A stretch of DNA of 64,000 nucleotides from the NCBI RefSeq assembly GCF_016464705.1, contig NZ_JAEHOB010000002.1, positions 310,001 through 374,000 of the forward strand, given 5' to 3'. Made by a program: the position numbers and the translations under genes. The notes beneath the pieces are model-generated. The model made no database searches, was not told where the DNA came from, and worked only from the letters and a program-made list of their open reading frames with translations. Source of the DNA: Qaidamihabitans albus (GTDB lineage: Bacteria > Actinomycetota > Actinomycetes > Mycobacteriales > Pseudonocardiaceae). Shown piece by piece: positions 25,248 through 33,317 of this stretch. Position 1 is the first letter of the stretch. Each line of letters begins with the position of its first letter.

Positions 25248-26945
25248 TCAGGGGGCGGGTTCGAACTCCTTGACGTTGTCCAGGGCGGTGCCCATCGAGG
25301 CGTTCGCCTCGCGCTCGATCATGATCTCCACGAGCACCGGGCGGCTGGTGCGCTCGGCCTCCTTGCGCGCCCAGTCCAGCGACTGCCGGATCTCCCCCGG
25401 GTCCGCCACGCGCGTGCCGGAGCAGCCGTAGGCCTCCATGATCTTCACGTTGTCCGTGCCGTGGTCGTCGTAGTGCAGGTTGACCTCGTAGTTCATGTCG
25501 TAGCCGGTCTCGGCCTGCCGGATCAGGCCGAGGTACTCGTTGTTCAGCATGATCAGCACGAACGGCACGTCGTACTGCGCGGCCACCGCCAGCTCCTCCA
25601 CGAGGAACTGGAACGAGTAGTCGCCGACGACGCCGACGACCTCGGCCCCCGGCCGTGCCTTCTTCACCCCGATCGCCGCCGGGATCTCCCAGCCGAGCGG
25701 CCCCGCCTGGCCGCACACCTGGTAGTGCCGCGGCTTGTGCGCGCGCTGGAACTGGCCGGACCAGATCTGGTAGAGCCCGATCGCGGTGACGAAGTAGGTG
25801 TCCTCGCCGTAGCAGTCGTTGATCTCCTTGAACACCCGCGGCGCCTTGATCGGGATCGCGTCGAAGTCCTCGCGGCGGGGCAGGTCCCGCTTCAGCTCGG
25901 CGATCCGGTTCACCCACACCGCCGGATCCAGCGGCGCGGCACGGCGCTCCGCCGCGGCCAGCAGCGCGTCGAGGAACGCGCCGGTGTCGGACACCACGCC
26001 GAGGTCGGGCCCGAAGACCCTGCCGAGCTGCGTCGGCTCGATGTCGACGTGGATGAACTTGCGCTCACCCCGGTACACGTCGAGCGCGCCGGTGTGCCGG
26101 TCGCCGAAGCGCGCGCCGAGCGCGAGGACAAGATCCGATTCGAGCAACGCCGCGTTCGCCCAGCGCTGCGACGTCTGGATGCCCGCCATGCCGGCGAACA
26201 ACGGGTGGTCCTCGGGGAAGCTGCCCTTGCCCATCAGCGTCACCTGCACCGGCACGCCGAGCCGCTCGGCGACCGTGCGCAGCCGCTCGCTCGCCTCCCC
26301 CAGCACCACGCCGCCGCCCGCCAGGATCAGCGGCCGCTCGGCGGCCAGCAGCATGTCCAGCGCCCGCTCGACGCGCGCCTGCGCCGGAGCCGGGGCGATC
26401 ACCGGGAACGGCGCGTCGATCGCGGAGTCCCACTCGATCTCCTGCTTCTGCACGTCCAGCGGCAGGTCGATGAGCACCGGCCCCGGGCGGCCCGAGCGGG
26501 CGATCCGGAACGCCTCGCGGAAGATCCAAGGAGCCTGCGCGGCCTCCTTCACCTGCACCGCCCACTTCGTGACGGGCTTGGCGATCTCCACGATGTCGAC
26601 CGCCTGGAACGCCTCCTGGTGCAGCTTGCTGGACACCGCCTGCCCGGTGATGCACAGGATCGGGATCGAGTCGGCCTGCGCGGTGTAGAGGCCGGTGATC
26701 ATGTTCGTTCCGGCGGGGCCGGACGTGCCGACGGCGACGCCGACGTTGCCGGTGGTACGGGCCCACCCGTCGGCCATGTGGGTGGCGCCCTCCTCGTGCC
26801 GCACGATGAGGTGCTCGATGCCGCCGTGCTGGAGAAGCGCTTGGTAGAACGGGAGGATCGCCGCGCCGGGACAGCCGAACGCGGTGTCGACGCCCTCCGA
26901 GGCGAGCACGTCGACGACGGCCTGCATGACAGGGACCTTGGGCAT
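25248..26945 (-). CDS. gcl: Glyoxylate carboligase (tartronate semialdehyde synthase)
   Basis: Gcl joins two glyoxylate molecules to tartronate semialdehyde and CO2 using thiamine diphosphate. The 565 residues show the three domains of the acetolactate-synthase superfamily: FGCPGAAILPFYQALLQHG, the central FAD-type domain, and the ThDP motif GDYSFQF...LNNEYLG. Overall sequence and its neighbours glxR and hyi support Gcl. Residue 51, in VRHEEGATHMADG, is Glu, where Escherichia coli Gcl is known to have Val in place of the canonical catalytic Glu. It ends the hyi-glxR-gcl operon. Confidence 0.9.
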   Translation of the reverse strand: MPKVPVMQAVVDVLASEGVDTAFGCPGAAILPFYQALLQHGGIEHLIVRHEEGATHMADGWARTTGNVGVAVGTSGPAGTNMITGLYTAQADSIPILCITGQAVSSKLHQEAFQAVDIVEIAKPVTKWAVQVKEAAQAPWIFREAFRIARSGRPGPVLIDLPLDVQKQEIEWDSAIDAPFPVIAPAPAQARVERALDMLLAAERPLILAGGGVVLGEASERLRTVAERLGVPVQVTLMGKGSFPEDHPLFAGMAGIQTSQRWANAALLESDLVLALGARFGDRHTGALDVYRGERKFIHVDIEPTQLGRVFGPDLGVVSDTGAFLDALLAAAERRAAPLDPAVWVNRIAELKRDLPRREDFDAIPIKAPRVFKEINDCYGEDTYFVTAIGLYQIWSGQFQRAHKPRHYQVCGQAGPLGWEIPAAIGVKKARPGAEVVGVVGDYSFQFLVEELAVAAQYDVPFVLIMLNNEYLGLIRQAETGYDMNYEVNLHYDDHGTDNVKIMEAYGCSGTRVADPGEIRQSLDWARKEAERTSRPVLVEIMIEREANASMGTALDNVKEFEPAP

Positions 26946-26970
26946 GGTGTAGACACCTCTTCCGGGGAGC

Positions 26971-27012
26971 GGGCGGCCGGTTTCTCTGCTTGCCGGCGTG
27001 ATCCGGCCGCCC
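26971..27012 (-). promoter_or_regulatory. Hairpin in the glxR-gcl gap
   Basis: GGGCGGCCGG (26971-26980) and CCGGCCGCCC (27003-27012) form a perfect 10-bp stem with a 22-nt loop in the 90-nt space between glxR and gcl. It could act as a partial terminator or RNA-stability element setting the ratio of the two enzymes; unproven. Confidence 0.4.
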
Positions 27013-27035
27013 GTGACCTGCTGGGGAAACGGCCG

Positions 27036-27929
27036 CTACGCGCGGCCGGAGAGCTGCTCGGTGACCTTGAGCAGCGCCGAGTGATCGAGCGAGCCGTGCC
27101 CCATCGCGCGCGTGGCCGCGACGAGCTGGGCCACGAGCCCGGTCATCGGCAGCGACACGTCCGCCTGCCGCGCGGCGGCCAGCGCGATGCCCATGTCCTT
27201 GTGGTGCAGGTCGATGCGGAAGCCGGGTTCGAACTGCCTGGCCACCATCGACTCGCGCTTGAGGTCGAGGATGCGGTTGGCGGCGAGGCCGCCGGCCAGC
27301 ACGTCGAGGCCCGTCCTCGCGTCCACACCGCAGCCCTCCATCAGCACGATCGCCTCGCCGACCAGGCCGTAGATGCCACCGACCACGAGCTGGTTCGCGG
27401 CCTTGACCACCTGGCCGGCACCGTGCGGGCCGACGTGCACGATCGTCTTGCCGACCACCTCGAACAGCGGCTTGGCCGCGGCGAAGTCGGCCTCGTCCCC
27501 GCCGACCATGATGGACAGTGCCGCCTGCTTCGCACCTGCCTCGCCGCCGGAGACGGGCGCGTCCAGCACGCCGATCTCCCTGTCCTGGGCGGCCTTCGCT
27601 ATCTCGATGGAGGTCTCCGGGCGGATCGTGCTCATGTCGACGAGCAGCGTGCCGGGCTTGGCCGCCTCCAGCACGCCGCCCGCGCCGAACACCACGCTCT
27701 CGACGTGCGGGTGATCCGGCAGCATCATGATCACGACGTCCGCGCCCTGCACGGCGTCGGCGGCCGAGGAGGCGGCACGGCCCCCGGCGGCCACGAGCTT
27801 CTCGACCGCCTCGGGGTTCACGTCGTAGCCGCTCACCCGGTGCCCCGCGGTGACAAGGTGCGCGGCCATCGGCGTGCCCATGATGCCGAGGCCGATGAAT
27901 CCGATCGTCTTCGCGTCCGGCGCTGTCAT
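27036..27929 (-). CDS. glxR: 2-Hydroxy-3-oxopropionate (tartronate semialdehyde) reductase
   Basis: This 297-residue beta-hydroxyacid dehydrogenase reduces tartronate semialdehyde to glycerate. It has the NAD(P) motif TIGFIGLGIMGTPMAAHL, the substrate motif DAPVSGGEAGAKQAAL, the catalytic-lysine segment GAGQVVKAANQLVV, and FRIDLHHKDMGIAL. Length is standard. It lies 2 nt downstream of hyi and 90 nt upstream of gcl in the glycerate pathway operon. Confidence 0.93.
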   Translation of the reverse strand: MTAPDAKTIGFIGLGIMGTPMAAHLVTAGHRVSGYDVNPEAVEKLVAAGGRAASSAADAVQGADVVIMMLPDHPHVESVVFGAGGVLEAAKPGTLLVDMSTIRPETSIEIAKAAQDREIGVLDAPVSGGEAGAKQAALSIMVGGDEADFAAAKPLFEVVGKTIVHVGPHGAGQVVKAANQLVVGGIYGLVGEAIVLMEGCGVDARTGLDVLAGGLAANRILDLKRESMVARQFEPGFRIDLHHKDMGIALAAARQADVSLPMTGLVAQLVAATRAMGHGSLDHSALLKVTEQLSGRA

Positions 27930-27931
27930 CG

Positions 27932-28753
27932 CTATGCCCTCCGTTCACGTGGCAGCCAGTCCAGGGACCGTTCGCTGCCGTTGGTCGGCTTGTACTCCAG
28001 GCCCACGAAGCCGCTGTATCCGGCGGCCTCCAGGTCGGCGAGGTACCCGTCGATGTCGAGCTCACCGCTGCCGGGCTCGCCGCGACCGGGGACGTCGGCC
28101 ACCTGTACGTGCCCGATCCGTCCGGTGTGCTCGGCGATCACGGCGCCGAGGTCGTCGCCGTTGGCGGCGAGGTGGTAGAGGTCGGCCAGCAGCGTCACGT
28201 TGTCGCGGCCCACCTTGTCGATCACCGCCAGCGCGTCGGCCGCGGTGAGCAGCGGGTACTTCGGCGCGCCCGCCAGTGGCTCCACCAGCACCCGTGCGCC
28301 GATCTCCCCGGCCGCCGCGGCGAGCGAGTCCAGAGTGGACAGCGCGAGCTCGTCCTGCTCGGCGGGTTCCACCCCGTCCAGCCGGTTGCCGTACAGGGCG
28401 TTGAACGCCCGGCAGCCGAGCCGCTCGGCGATGCCCACCGCCACGTCGGCGCTGTCGCGGAACTCCGCCTCCCTGCCGACCCACGAGACCAGTCCCCGGT
28501 CGCCGCCCGGCATGTCGCCTGCGAAGAAGTTGAGCCCGACGAGCGCGACCCCGGCGTCGGTGACCGCACGCAGGAACGCGTCCACGTCGGCGTCGCGCGG
28601 AACGGCCACGTCGAACGGCCACCAGAACTCGATCGCGTCGAAGCCCGCCGCCCGCGCGGCCTCGGGCCGCCGCAGCAGCGGCAGCTCGGTGAACAGCATG
28701 GACAGGTTGACGTCGTAGCGCAGGCCGTGCCGTGCGCCGGATTGCTCAGCCAT
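27932..28753 (-). CDS. hyi: Hydroxypyruvate isomerase
   Basis: Hyi interconverts hydroxypyruvate and tartronate semialdehyde. The 273-residue TIM-barrel protein shows LRYDVNLSMLFTELPLLRRP, AGFDAIEFWWPFDV, FFAGDMPGGDRGL, LVEPLAG, LLADLYHLAANGDDL, GHVQVADVPGRGEPGSGELD and VGLEYKP, which include the Glu/Asp/His metal ligands of the family. The ATG at 28753 has GAGG 5 nt upstream. It is first in the hyi-glxR-gcl operon; an IclR-type palindrome lies 17-33 nt upstream. Confidence 0.92.
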   Translation of the reverse strand: MAEQSGARHGLRYDVNLSMLFTELPLLRRPEAARAAGFDAIEFWWPFDVAVPRDADVDAFLRAVTDAGVALVGLNFFAGDMPGGDRGLVSWVGREAEFRDSADVAVGIAERLGCRAFNALYGNRLDGVEPAEQDELALSTLDSLAAAAGEIGARVLVEPLAGAPKYPLLTAADALAVIDKVGRDNVTLLADLYHLAANGDDLGAVIAEHTGRIGHVQVADVPGRGEPGSGELDIDGYLADLEAAGYSGFVGLEYKPTNGSERSLDWLPRERRA

Positions 28754-28769
28754 GAAGCCTCGCCCTATT

Positions 28770-28800
28770 ACTTTCGTATCGCGGAAGTTTATTTTCGTAC
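28770..28800 (-). promoter_or_regulatory. Candidate IclR/AllR-type operator upstream of hyi
   Basis: ACTTTCGTATCGCGGAAGT (28770-28788) is a palindrome with arms ACTTTCG/CGGAAGT, followed by a further half site TTTCGTAC (28793-28800). Its TTTC...GCGGAA frame also occurs at 47317-47332 beside the iclR-aceB promoters, so a shared regulator is likely (inference). Confidence 0.5.
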
Positions 28801-28863
28801 TATGACAGTAGCGATGTGATGTGGGCCTCGTCAACGGGTGCGAGCGGGCGATACGTTGCACCC

Positions 28864-29331
28864 GTGGAGCTGGAAGCCGAGTTCACGAGCGAGCCCTTCC
28901 GCGGCGAGGGCGAGCCGCCCGCGCACGCCGTACGGGCCAGGAAGGCGGCGGAGGACGCCGGGCTGACCACCGAGTTCGGCCCGCTGGGCACCTCGGCGCG
29001 CGGCGAGGCCGACGCGCTGCTGGATGCGCTGCCCGCGATCGCGCGCGCAGCGCTCGACGCCGGGGCGACGCGGCTGACCCTGCGGATGCAGCGACCCGGC
29101 GAGCACCCCCGTTCCGGCACCGCGCCGGGCAGCGTGCTCGACCGGCTGGTCCGGGAGGTCGAGGCCGAAGTGGGCAGCCCGCTCGCGGAGCTGGACCGGC
29201 CCGGAAAGCAACGGGCCGTCCGGCTGCTGGAGGAACGGGGCGCCTTCCAGCTGCGCAAGTCGGTGGCCGCGATCGCCGAGGCGCTCGGCGTCACGCGGTT
29301 CACCGTCTACAACTACCTGAATCGCCAATGA
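28864..29331 (+). CDS. Fusion of thiamine-binding-like (MTH1187/YkoF) domain and C-terminal HTH
   Basis: Residues ~1-80 resemble the MTH1187/YkoF ligand-binding fold (TTEFGPLGTSARGEADALL, ARAALDAGATRLTLRMQ). Residues ~115-155 are a YheO/HTH_22-like helix-turn-helix (LEERGAFQLRKSVAAIAEAL, TRFTVYNYLNR). The result looks like a compact one-component regulator of ~155 residues. I placed the start at GTG 28864, 6 nt after a -10-like TACGTT, a leaderless arrangement. It stands divergent to hyi and directly before the uraD operon, so it probably controls urate breakdown; the ligand is unknown. Confidence 0.65.
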   Translation: MELEAEFTSEPFRGEGEPPAHAVRARKAAEDAGLTTEFGPLGTSARGEADALLDALPAIARAALDAGATRLTLRMQRPGEHPRSGTAPGSVLDRLVREVEAEVGSPLAELDRPGKQRAVRLLEERGAFQLRKSVAAIAEALGVTRFTVYNYLNRQ

Positions 29332-29337
29332 TCGACT

Positions 29338-29377
29338 TCAACAAAATGTTGACTAGCCGATTCCGTCGCCTTAGTTT
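29338..29377 (+). promoter_or_regulatory. Leaderless promoter and operator of the uraD-uraH-uricase operon
   Basis: TTGACT (29349-29354) and TAGTTT (29372-29377) are separated by 17 nt and the uraD ATG follows 7 nt later without a Shine-Dalgarno, fitting a leaderless transcript. The palindrome TCAACAAAATGTTGA (29338-29352; 6-bp arms, 3-nt centre) overlaps the -35 box, the position expected for a repressor site. Confidence 0.6.
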
Positions 29378-29384
29378 CTCGTGA

Positions 29385-29858
29385 ATGACCGAACTCCGGC
29401 TGGCCGAGTTCAATTCCGCCGATCCCGACCGGATCCGCGGGCTGCTCACCGAATGCCTGGACGTGCCGAGGTGGGTGGAGAACGTGCTCGCGGGCCGTCC
29501 CTACGCCGAGCGCGACGCGCTGCTGGCCGCCGCGGAGACGGAGCTGCGGCCCGGCGAGATCCGCGCGGCGATGCGGGTACATCCCCGTATCGGCGAGCGG
29601 CCGGGCGGCGGCTGGGCCCGCTCCGAACAGTCCGGTGTGGACGAAGAAGCGGCGGCGCGGTTCCGGGCCGCCAACGCCGAGTACGAGCGGCGCTTCGGTC
29701 ACGTCTACCTGGTGTGCGCCAGCGGCCGTAGCGGCGAGGAGCTGTTGGCGAACCTGCGCGAGCGGCTCGGCAACGACCCCGATACCGAGCTGGCCGTGGC
29801 CGGACGGGAGCTGGTGCGGATCGCGAAACTACGTCTGGAAAGGGCGGTGCCCGCATGA
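29385..29858 (+). CDS. uraD: 2-Oxo-4-hydroxy-4-carboxy-5-ureidoimidazoline (OHCU) decarboxylase
   Basis: UraD performs the last step from urate to S-allantoin. The 157-residue helical protein has the catalytic MRVHPRIGERPGG segment, the N-terminal FNSADPDRIRGLLTECLDVPRWVENVLAGRPY, and the C-terminal ELANLRERLGNDPDTELA-like region (LLANLRERLGNDPDTEL). It overlaps uraH by 4 nt. The start ATG lies directly after a leaderless-type promoter. Confidence 0.92.
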   Translation: MTELRLAEFNSADPDRIRGLLTECLDVPRWVENVLAGRPYAERDALLAAAETELRPGEIRAAMRVHPRIGERPGGGWARSEQSGVDEEAAARFRAANAEYERRFGHVYLVCASGRSGEELLANLRERLGNDPDTELAVAGRELVRIAKLRLERAVPA

Positions 29859-30178
29859 GCATGGTGACCACGCACGTGCTGGACAACGCGTCGGGCAGGC
29901 CCGCGGCCGGGGTGCCGGTGCGGCTGGAGGCGCGGGAGGCGGGCTGGACCACGCTCGCCGAGGGCCGCACCGACGACGACGGGCGCGTGCGCAACCTCGG
30001 CCCGGAGGAGCTGCTCTCGGGGGTGTACCGCCTGGTGTTCGACACCGGGTCCTACCTCGGGCCGGACGCGTTCTTCCCGGAGATCACCGTGTGCTTCCGG
30101 ATCGGCGACCCGCCGCGACATCACCACGTCCCGGTCCTGCTCAGCCCGTTCGCCTACTCCACCTACCGAGGGAGCTGA
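29855..30178 (+). CDS. uraH: 5-Hydroxyisourate hydrolase (transthyretin-like)
   Basis: HIU hydrolase converts the uricase product 5-hydroxyisourate to OHCU. The 107 residues carry the family ends: VTTHVLDNASGRPAAGVPV near the start (catalytic His) and the C-terminal PFAYSTYRGS with the diagnostic YRGS. The internal DGR and the RLVFDTGSYL strand are typical. It lies between uraD and uricase with a 4-nt overlap upstream and a 7-nt gap downstream. Confidence 0.95.
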   Translation: MSMVTTHVLDNASGRPAAGVPVRLEAREAGWTTLAEGRTDDDGRVRNLGPEELLSGVYRLVFDTGSYLGPDAFFPEITVCFRIGDPPRHHHVPVLLSPFAYSTYRGS

Positions 30179-30185
30179 TCCCGCC

Positions 30186-31091
30186 ATGTCCGGCACCGCC
30201 ATCACCCTGGGACCCAACCAGTACGGCAAGGCCGAGGTCCGGCTCGTCACGATCGACCGGCGGCGGCCGGTGCACCGGATCAAGGACCTCACCGTGTCAA
30301 CGGCGCTGCGCGGCAACCTCGCCGCCACCCACCTCACCGGCGACAACTCCGACGTCGTGGCCACCGACACGCAGAAGAACACCGTCTTCGCCTTCGCCAA
30401 GGAGAGTCCGGTCGGCGAGATCGAGGACTTCGCGCTGCGCCTCGGGCGGCACTTCGTCGGCGAGTTCGGGCAGATCACCGGTGCGCGGGTGCTGATCTCC
30501 GAGCACGGCTGGGACCGCATCACGGTCGGCGGGCAGCCGCACGAGCACGCGTTCTCCCGCGCCGGTGACGAGCAGCGCACCACCGCCGTGACCGTGCGGG
30601 AGGACCGGGCGTGGGTGGTGTCCGGGCTGACCGGGCTGGTCGTGCTCAAGTCGACCGGCTCGGAGTTCCACGGGTTCCCGCGCGACCGCTACACCACCCT
30701 CGCCGAGACGGACGACCGCATCCTGGCGACCGCCGTCACGGCCCGCTGGCGTTACGCCGCGGGCACGCACGACTGGGCCGAGAACTTCGCGGAGGTCCGG
30801 CGGATCCTGCTGGAGACCTTCGCGACGAAGCACAGCCTCTCGCTGCAGCAGACCCTGTACGCGATGGGCGAGGCCGTGCTGCGGGCGAGACCGGAGATCG
30901 CGGAGATCCGCCTTTCGCTGCCGAACAAGCACCACTTCCTGGTGGACCTGAGCCCGTTCGGGCTGAGCAACGACAACGAGGTCTTCTACGCCGCCGACCG
31001 CCCATACGGGCTGATCGAGGGCACGGTGCTGCGCACCGGTGAGGACGCAGACGAAGCCGGCGAAGCCTGGTACACGCTACCCGAGTTCTGA
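30186..31091 (+). CDS. Cofactor-independent urate oxidase (uricase)
   Basis: Uricase oxidises urate to 5-hydroxyisourate with O2. The 301-residue protein is two tandem T-fold domains. Visible motifs are LGPNQYGKAEVRLV (active-site Lys), DNSDVVATDTQKNTVFAFAK (catalytic Thr), VLKSTGSEFHGFPRDRYTTL, QQTLYAMGEAVL and LPNKHHFLVDLSPFGL. Length matches bacterial uricases. It is third in the uraD-uraH-uricase-permease operon. Confidence 0.95.
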   Translation: MSGTAITLGPNQYGKAEVRLVTIDRRRPVHRIKDLTVSTALRGNLAATHLTGDNSDVVATDTQKNTVFAFAKESPVGEIEDFALRLGRHFVGEFGQITGARVLISEHGWDRITVGGQPHEHAFSRAGDEQRTTAVTVREDRAWVVSGLTGLVVLKSTGSEFHGFPRDRYTTLAETDDRILATAVTARWRYAAGTHDWAENFAEVRRILLETFATKHSLSLQQTLYAMGEAVLRARPEIAEIRLSLPNKHHFLVDLSPFGLSNDNEVFYAADRPYGLIEGTVLRTGEDADEAGEAWYTLPEF

Positions 31092-31106
31092 CTCCCTGGA
31101 GCCCCC

Positions 31107-32447
31107 ATGTCACACCCGGTCGACCGGAAACCCCCTGCCCTGCAACTGATCGCGGGCGGCCTGCAACACGTCGCCGCGATGTACGCCGGAGTCGTCGCTC
31201 CCCCGCTCATCATCGGCGCGGCGGTGGGCCTGGCGCCGGGCCAGCTCAGCCTGCTGATCAGCGCGAGCCTGTTCACCGCGGGCCTGGCGACCCTGCTGCA
31301 GACGCTCGGCGTGTGGCGCTTCGGCGCCCGCCTGCCGCTCGTGAACGGCGTGACGTTCGCGACCGTGGCGCCCGTGCTCGCGATCGTCGACCAGCACGGG
31401 TCGGAGAACGCTCTCGGCGTCGTCTACGGCGCCACGCTCGTCGGCGGTGCGCTCGTGGTGCTCGCCGCGCCCTTCTTCTCCCGGCTGACCCGGTTCTTCC
31501 CGCCCGTGGTGACCGGCACGGTGATCACCCTGATCGGTGTCTCGCTGCTGCCGGTGGCGGTCAGCTGGATCTCGAACCAGCAGGAAGCGGTCGAGCCGTC
31601 CGGGCTGGCGCTGGCCGGCATCACGCTGTTCGCGGTGCTCGCGTTCAACCGGTTCCTCTCCGGCTTCTGGAGCCGGATCGCGCTGCTGCTCGGGCTCGTC
31701 GTGGGAACGCTGGTGGCGTGGCCGCTCGGCGAGGTCGACACGTCGACACTCACCGAGGCGCCGGCCTTCGGCATCGCCACGCCCTTCCATTTCGGAACGC
31801 CCGCGCTGGACATCGCCGCGATCGTGTCGATGGCGATCGTGATGCTCGTGGTGATGGCGGAGAGCACGGCCGACATGCTCGCGCTCGGCGAGGTCGTGGA
31901 GCGGCCGACGACCGAGCGCACGCTGGCCGACGGGCTGCGCGCCGACGGGCTGGCCACCTCGCTCGCCACCGTGTTCGGTGGCTTCGCGTGCACGGCGTTC
32001 GCGCAGAACGTCGGCCTGGTGGCGCTCACCAGGATGGTCAGCCGCTACGTCGTCGCGGCGAGCGGCGCGATCCTGGTACTGCTCGGCATGTTCCCGGTCA
32101 CCGGCGGCATCATCGCGCTGGTGCCGCAGCCCGTGCTGGGTGGCGCCGGGCTGGTGCTGTTCGGCAGCGTCGCGGTCGCCGGGGTGCGGACGCTGGCGAA
32201 GGCGTCGTTCGAGCGGCCCGCCAACGTCACGATCGTCGCGGCGGCGCTGGGCATCGGCGTGATCCCCATCGCGGCGCCGGGCTTCTACGAGCAGTTCCCC
32301 TCCGCCGTGCAGACCGTGCTGGACTCCGGCATCAGCGCGGGCTGCGTCGCGGCCGTGGTGCTCAACCTGATCTTCGGCGACCGCACCCGGACCAAGACCC
32401 CGGTGGAGGAGCCGGACGACGACGTCGTGAGTGCGCAGCCAAGTTAG
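31107..32447 (+). CDS. NCS2-family xanthine/urate-type permease
   Basis: The 446-residue protein has about 12-14 membrane helices. NCS2 signatures include LIAGGLQHVAAMYAGVVAPP, the QHGSENALGVVYGA region, AESTADMLALGEVV with the substrate-contact Glu, and GGFACTAFAQNVGLVALT. The type imports xanthine or urate by proton symport; its place after uricase supports purine uptake. The final residues VVSAQPS and the stop are encoded inside a dispersed inverted repeat. Confidence 0.9.
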   Translation: MSHPVDRKPPALQLIAGGLQHVAAMYAGVVAPPLIIGAAVGLAPGQLSLLISASLFTAGLATLLQTLGVWRFGARLPLVNGVTFATVAPVLAIVDQHGSENALGVVYGATLVGGALVVLAAPFFSRLTRFFPPVVTGTVITLIGVSLLPVAVSWISNQQEAVEPSGLALAGITLFAVLAFNRFLSGFWSRIALLLGLVVGTLVAWPLGEVDTSTLTEAPAFGIATPFHFGTPALDIAAIVSMAIVMLVVMAESTADMLALGEVVERPTTERTLADGLRADGLATSLATVFGGFACTAFAQNVGLVALTRMVSRYVVAASGAILVLLGMFPVTGGIIALVPQPVLGGAGLVLFGSVAVAGVRTLAKASFERPANVTIVAAALGIGVIPIAAPGFYEQFPSAVQTVLDSGISAGCVAAVVLNLIFGDRTRTKTPVEEPDDDVVSAQPS

Positions 32448-32467
32448 AACTCGCGTAGCCACTCACG
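32426..32467. repeat. Dispersed inverted repeat, family 1, copy 4
   Basis: Arms CGTGAGTG (32426-32433) and CACTCACG (32460-32467) surround AAGTTAGAACTCGCGTAG. The repeat covers the stop codons of both convergent genes: it encodes the last seven residues of the permease on one strand and the final Ser and stop of the hydrolase on the other. Confidence 0.85.
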
Positions 32468-33299
32468 AGGTGGCGACGAACTTCTCGATCGTCTCGGCGA
32501 GCACGCGGGGCTGGTCCTCCGGGATGAGGGTGTAGCTGTCGTCGATCTCGACGAGCGTGGCGTCGGGGAACAACACGGCGAGGCGGCGGCCGTGCTCGGG
32601 CGGCATGATCCTGTCCTCGGCCGCCCAGGCGACGAGCACCGGCCGGTCGAACGAGCGCATCCGCTCGGCCCATTCCAGCAGCGTCCGCCTCGGCGGCACG
32701 GAGGCGCCGTACCTGGCGAGGTCGCGCCGGATCTCCGGGCGGTCGGTGGCCGGTTCGAACCAGCCGTCCATCACCTCGCGCGGCACCGGCCGCTTGCTCA
32801 TCCATCCCCAGCCGCCGGGTGCCCGCCGGAACCACTGCCACCCCGCCATCCGCATGGTGAGCCGGAGCCCGCCGGGTAGCCGGGCGGCCAGCGTCAATGC
32901 ACGGCCGGGGAGCCCGGGCGGGTAGTTGTCGAAGGCCTCGCAGGAGGTGAGCACGAGGCGGCCCACCCGCTCGGCCCGCCCCTCGGACACCAGGACCTGG
33001 CCGCCACCCCAGTCGTTCAGCACCAGCGTCACGTCGCGCAGGTCGAGCGCCTCGAGGAACTCGCCCACCAGCAACCCGAGACCGCGCAGGGAGAGGTCGG
33101 CATCCGGCCGCATCGGCGTGCGGTGGCTGCCCAGCGGCCACGTCGGCAGCACACAGCGGTACTCGCCGGGTAGTTCCGGCACGACCTTGCGCCACACGGT
33201 CGCGTCCATGGTGACGCCGTGCAGGAACACCAGCACCGGGCCGGGACCGCCCGTGTCGGAGTAGTCGATGGTCCCGGCGCTCAGTTCGATCTGGGGCAT
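32463..33299 (-). CDS. Alpha/beta hydrolase with Asp nucleophile and no visible catalytic His
   Basis: The 278-residue protein has the alpha/beta-hydrolase oxyanion motif FLHGVTMDATVW and nucleophile elbow LVLNDWGGGQVL with Asp96, as in haloalkane dehalogenases and epoxide hydrolases. WAAEDRIMPPEHGRRL follows at the usual acid position. Where a GH motif with the catalytic His is expected, the sequence reads IDDSYTLIPEDQP, with no His. It may therefore be inactive or use another chemistry. It is divergent from a TetR gene with a palindromic operator between. Confidence 0.8.
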   Translation of the reverse strand: MPQIELSAGTIDYSDTGGPGPVLVFLHGVTMDATVWRKVVPELPGEYRCVLPTWPLGSHRTPMRPDADLSLRGLGLLVGEFLEALDLRDVTLVLNDWGGGQVLVSEGRAERVGRLVLTSCEAFDNYPPGLPGRALTLAARLPGGLRLTMRMAGWQWFRRAPGGWGWMSKRPVPREVMDGWFEPATDRPEIRRDLARYGASVPPRRTLLEWAERMRSFDRPVLVAWAAEDRIMPPEHGRRLAVLFPDATLVEIDDSYTLIPEDQPRVLAETIEKFVATS

Positions 33300-33317
33300 G
33301 TTCAGCTCCTGATTTGA

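Noticed and set aside
25218-28178. 986-residue plus-strand ORF opposite gcl, glxR and hyi
   Set aside because: Shadow frame of three recognisable enzymes, with His/Arg/Val-rich random composition.
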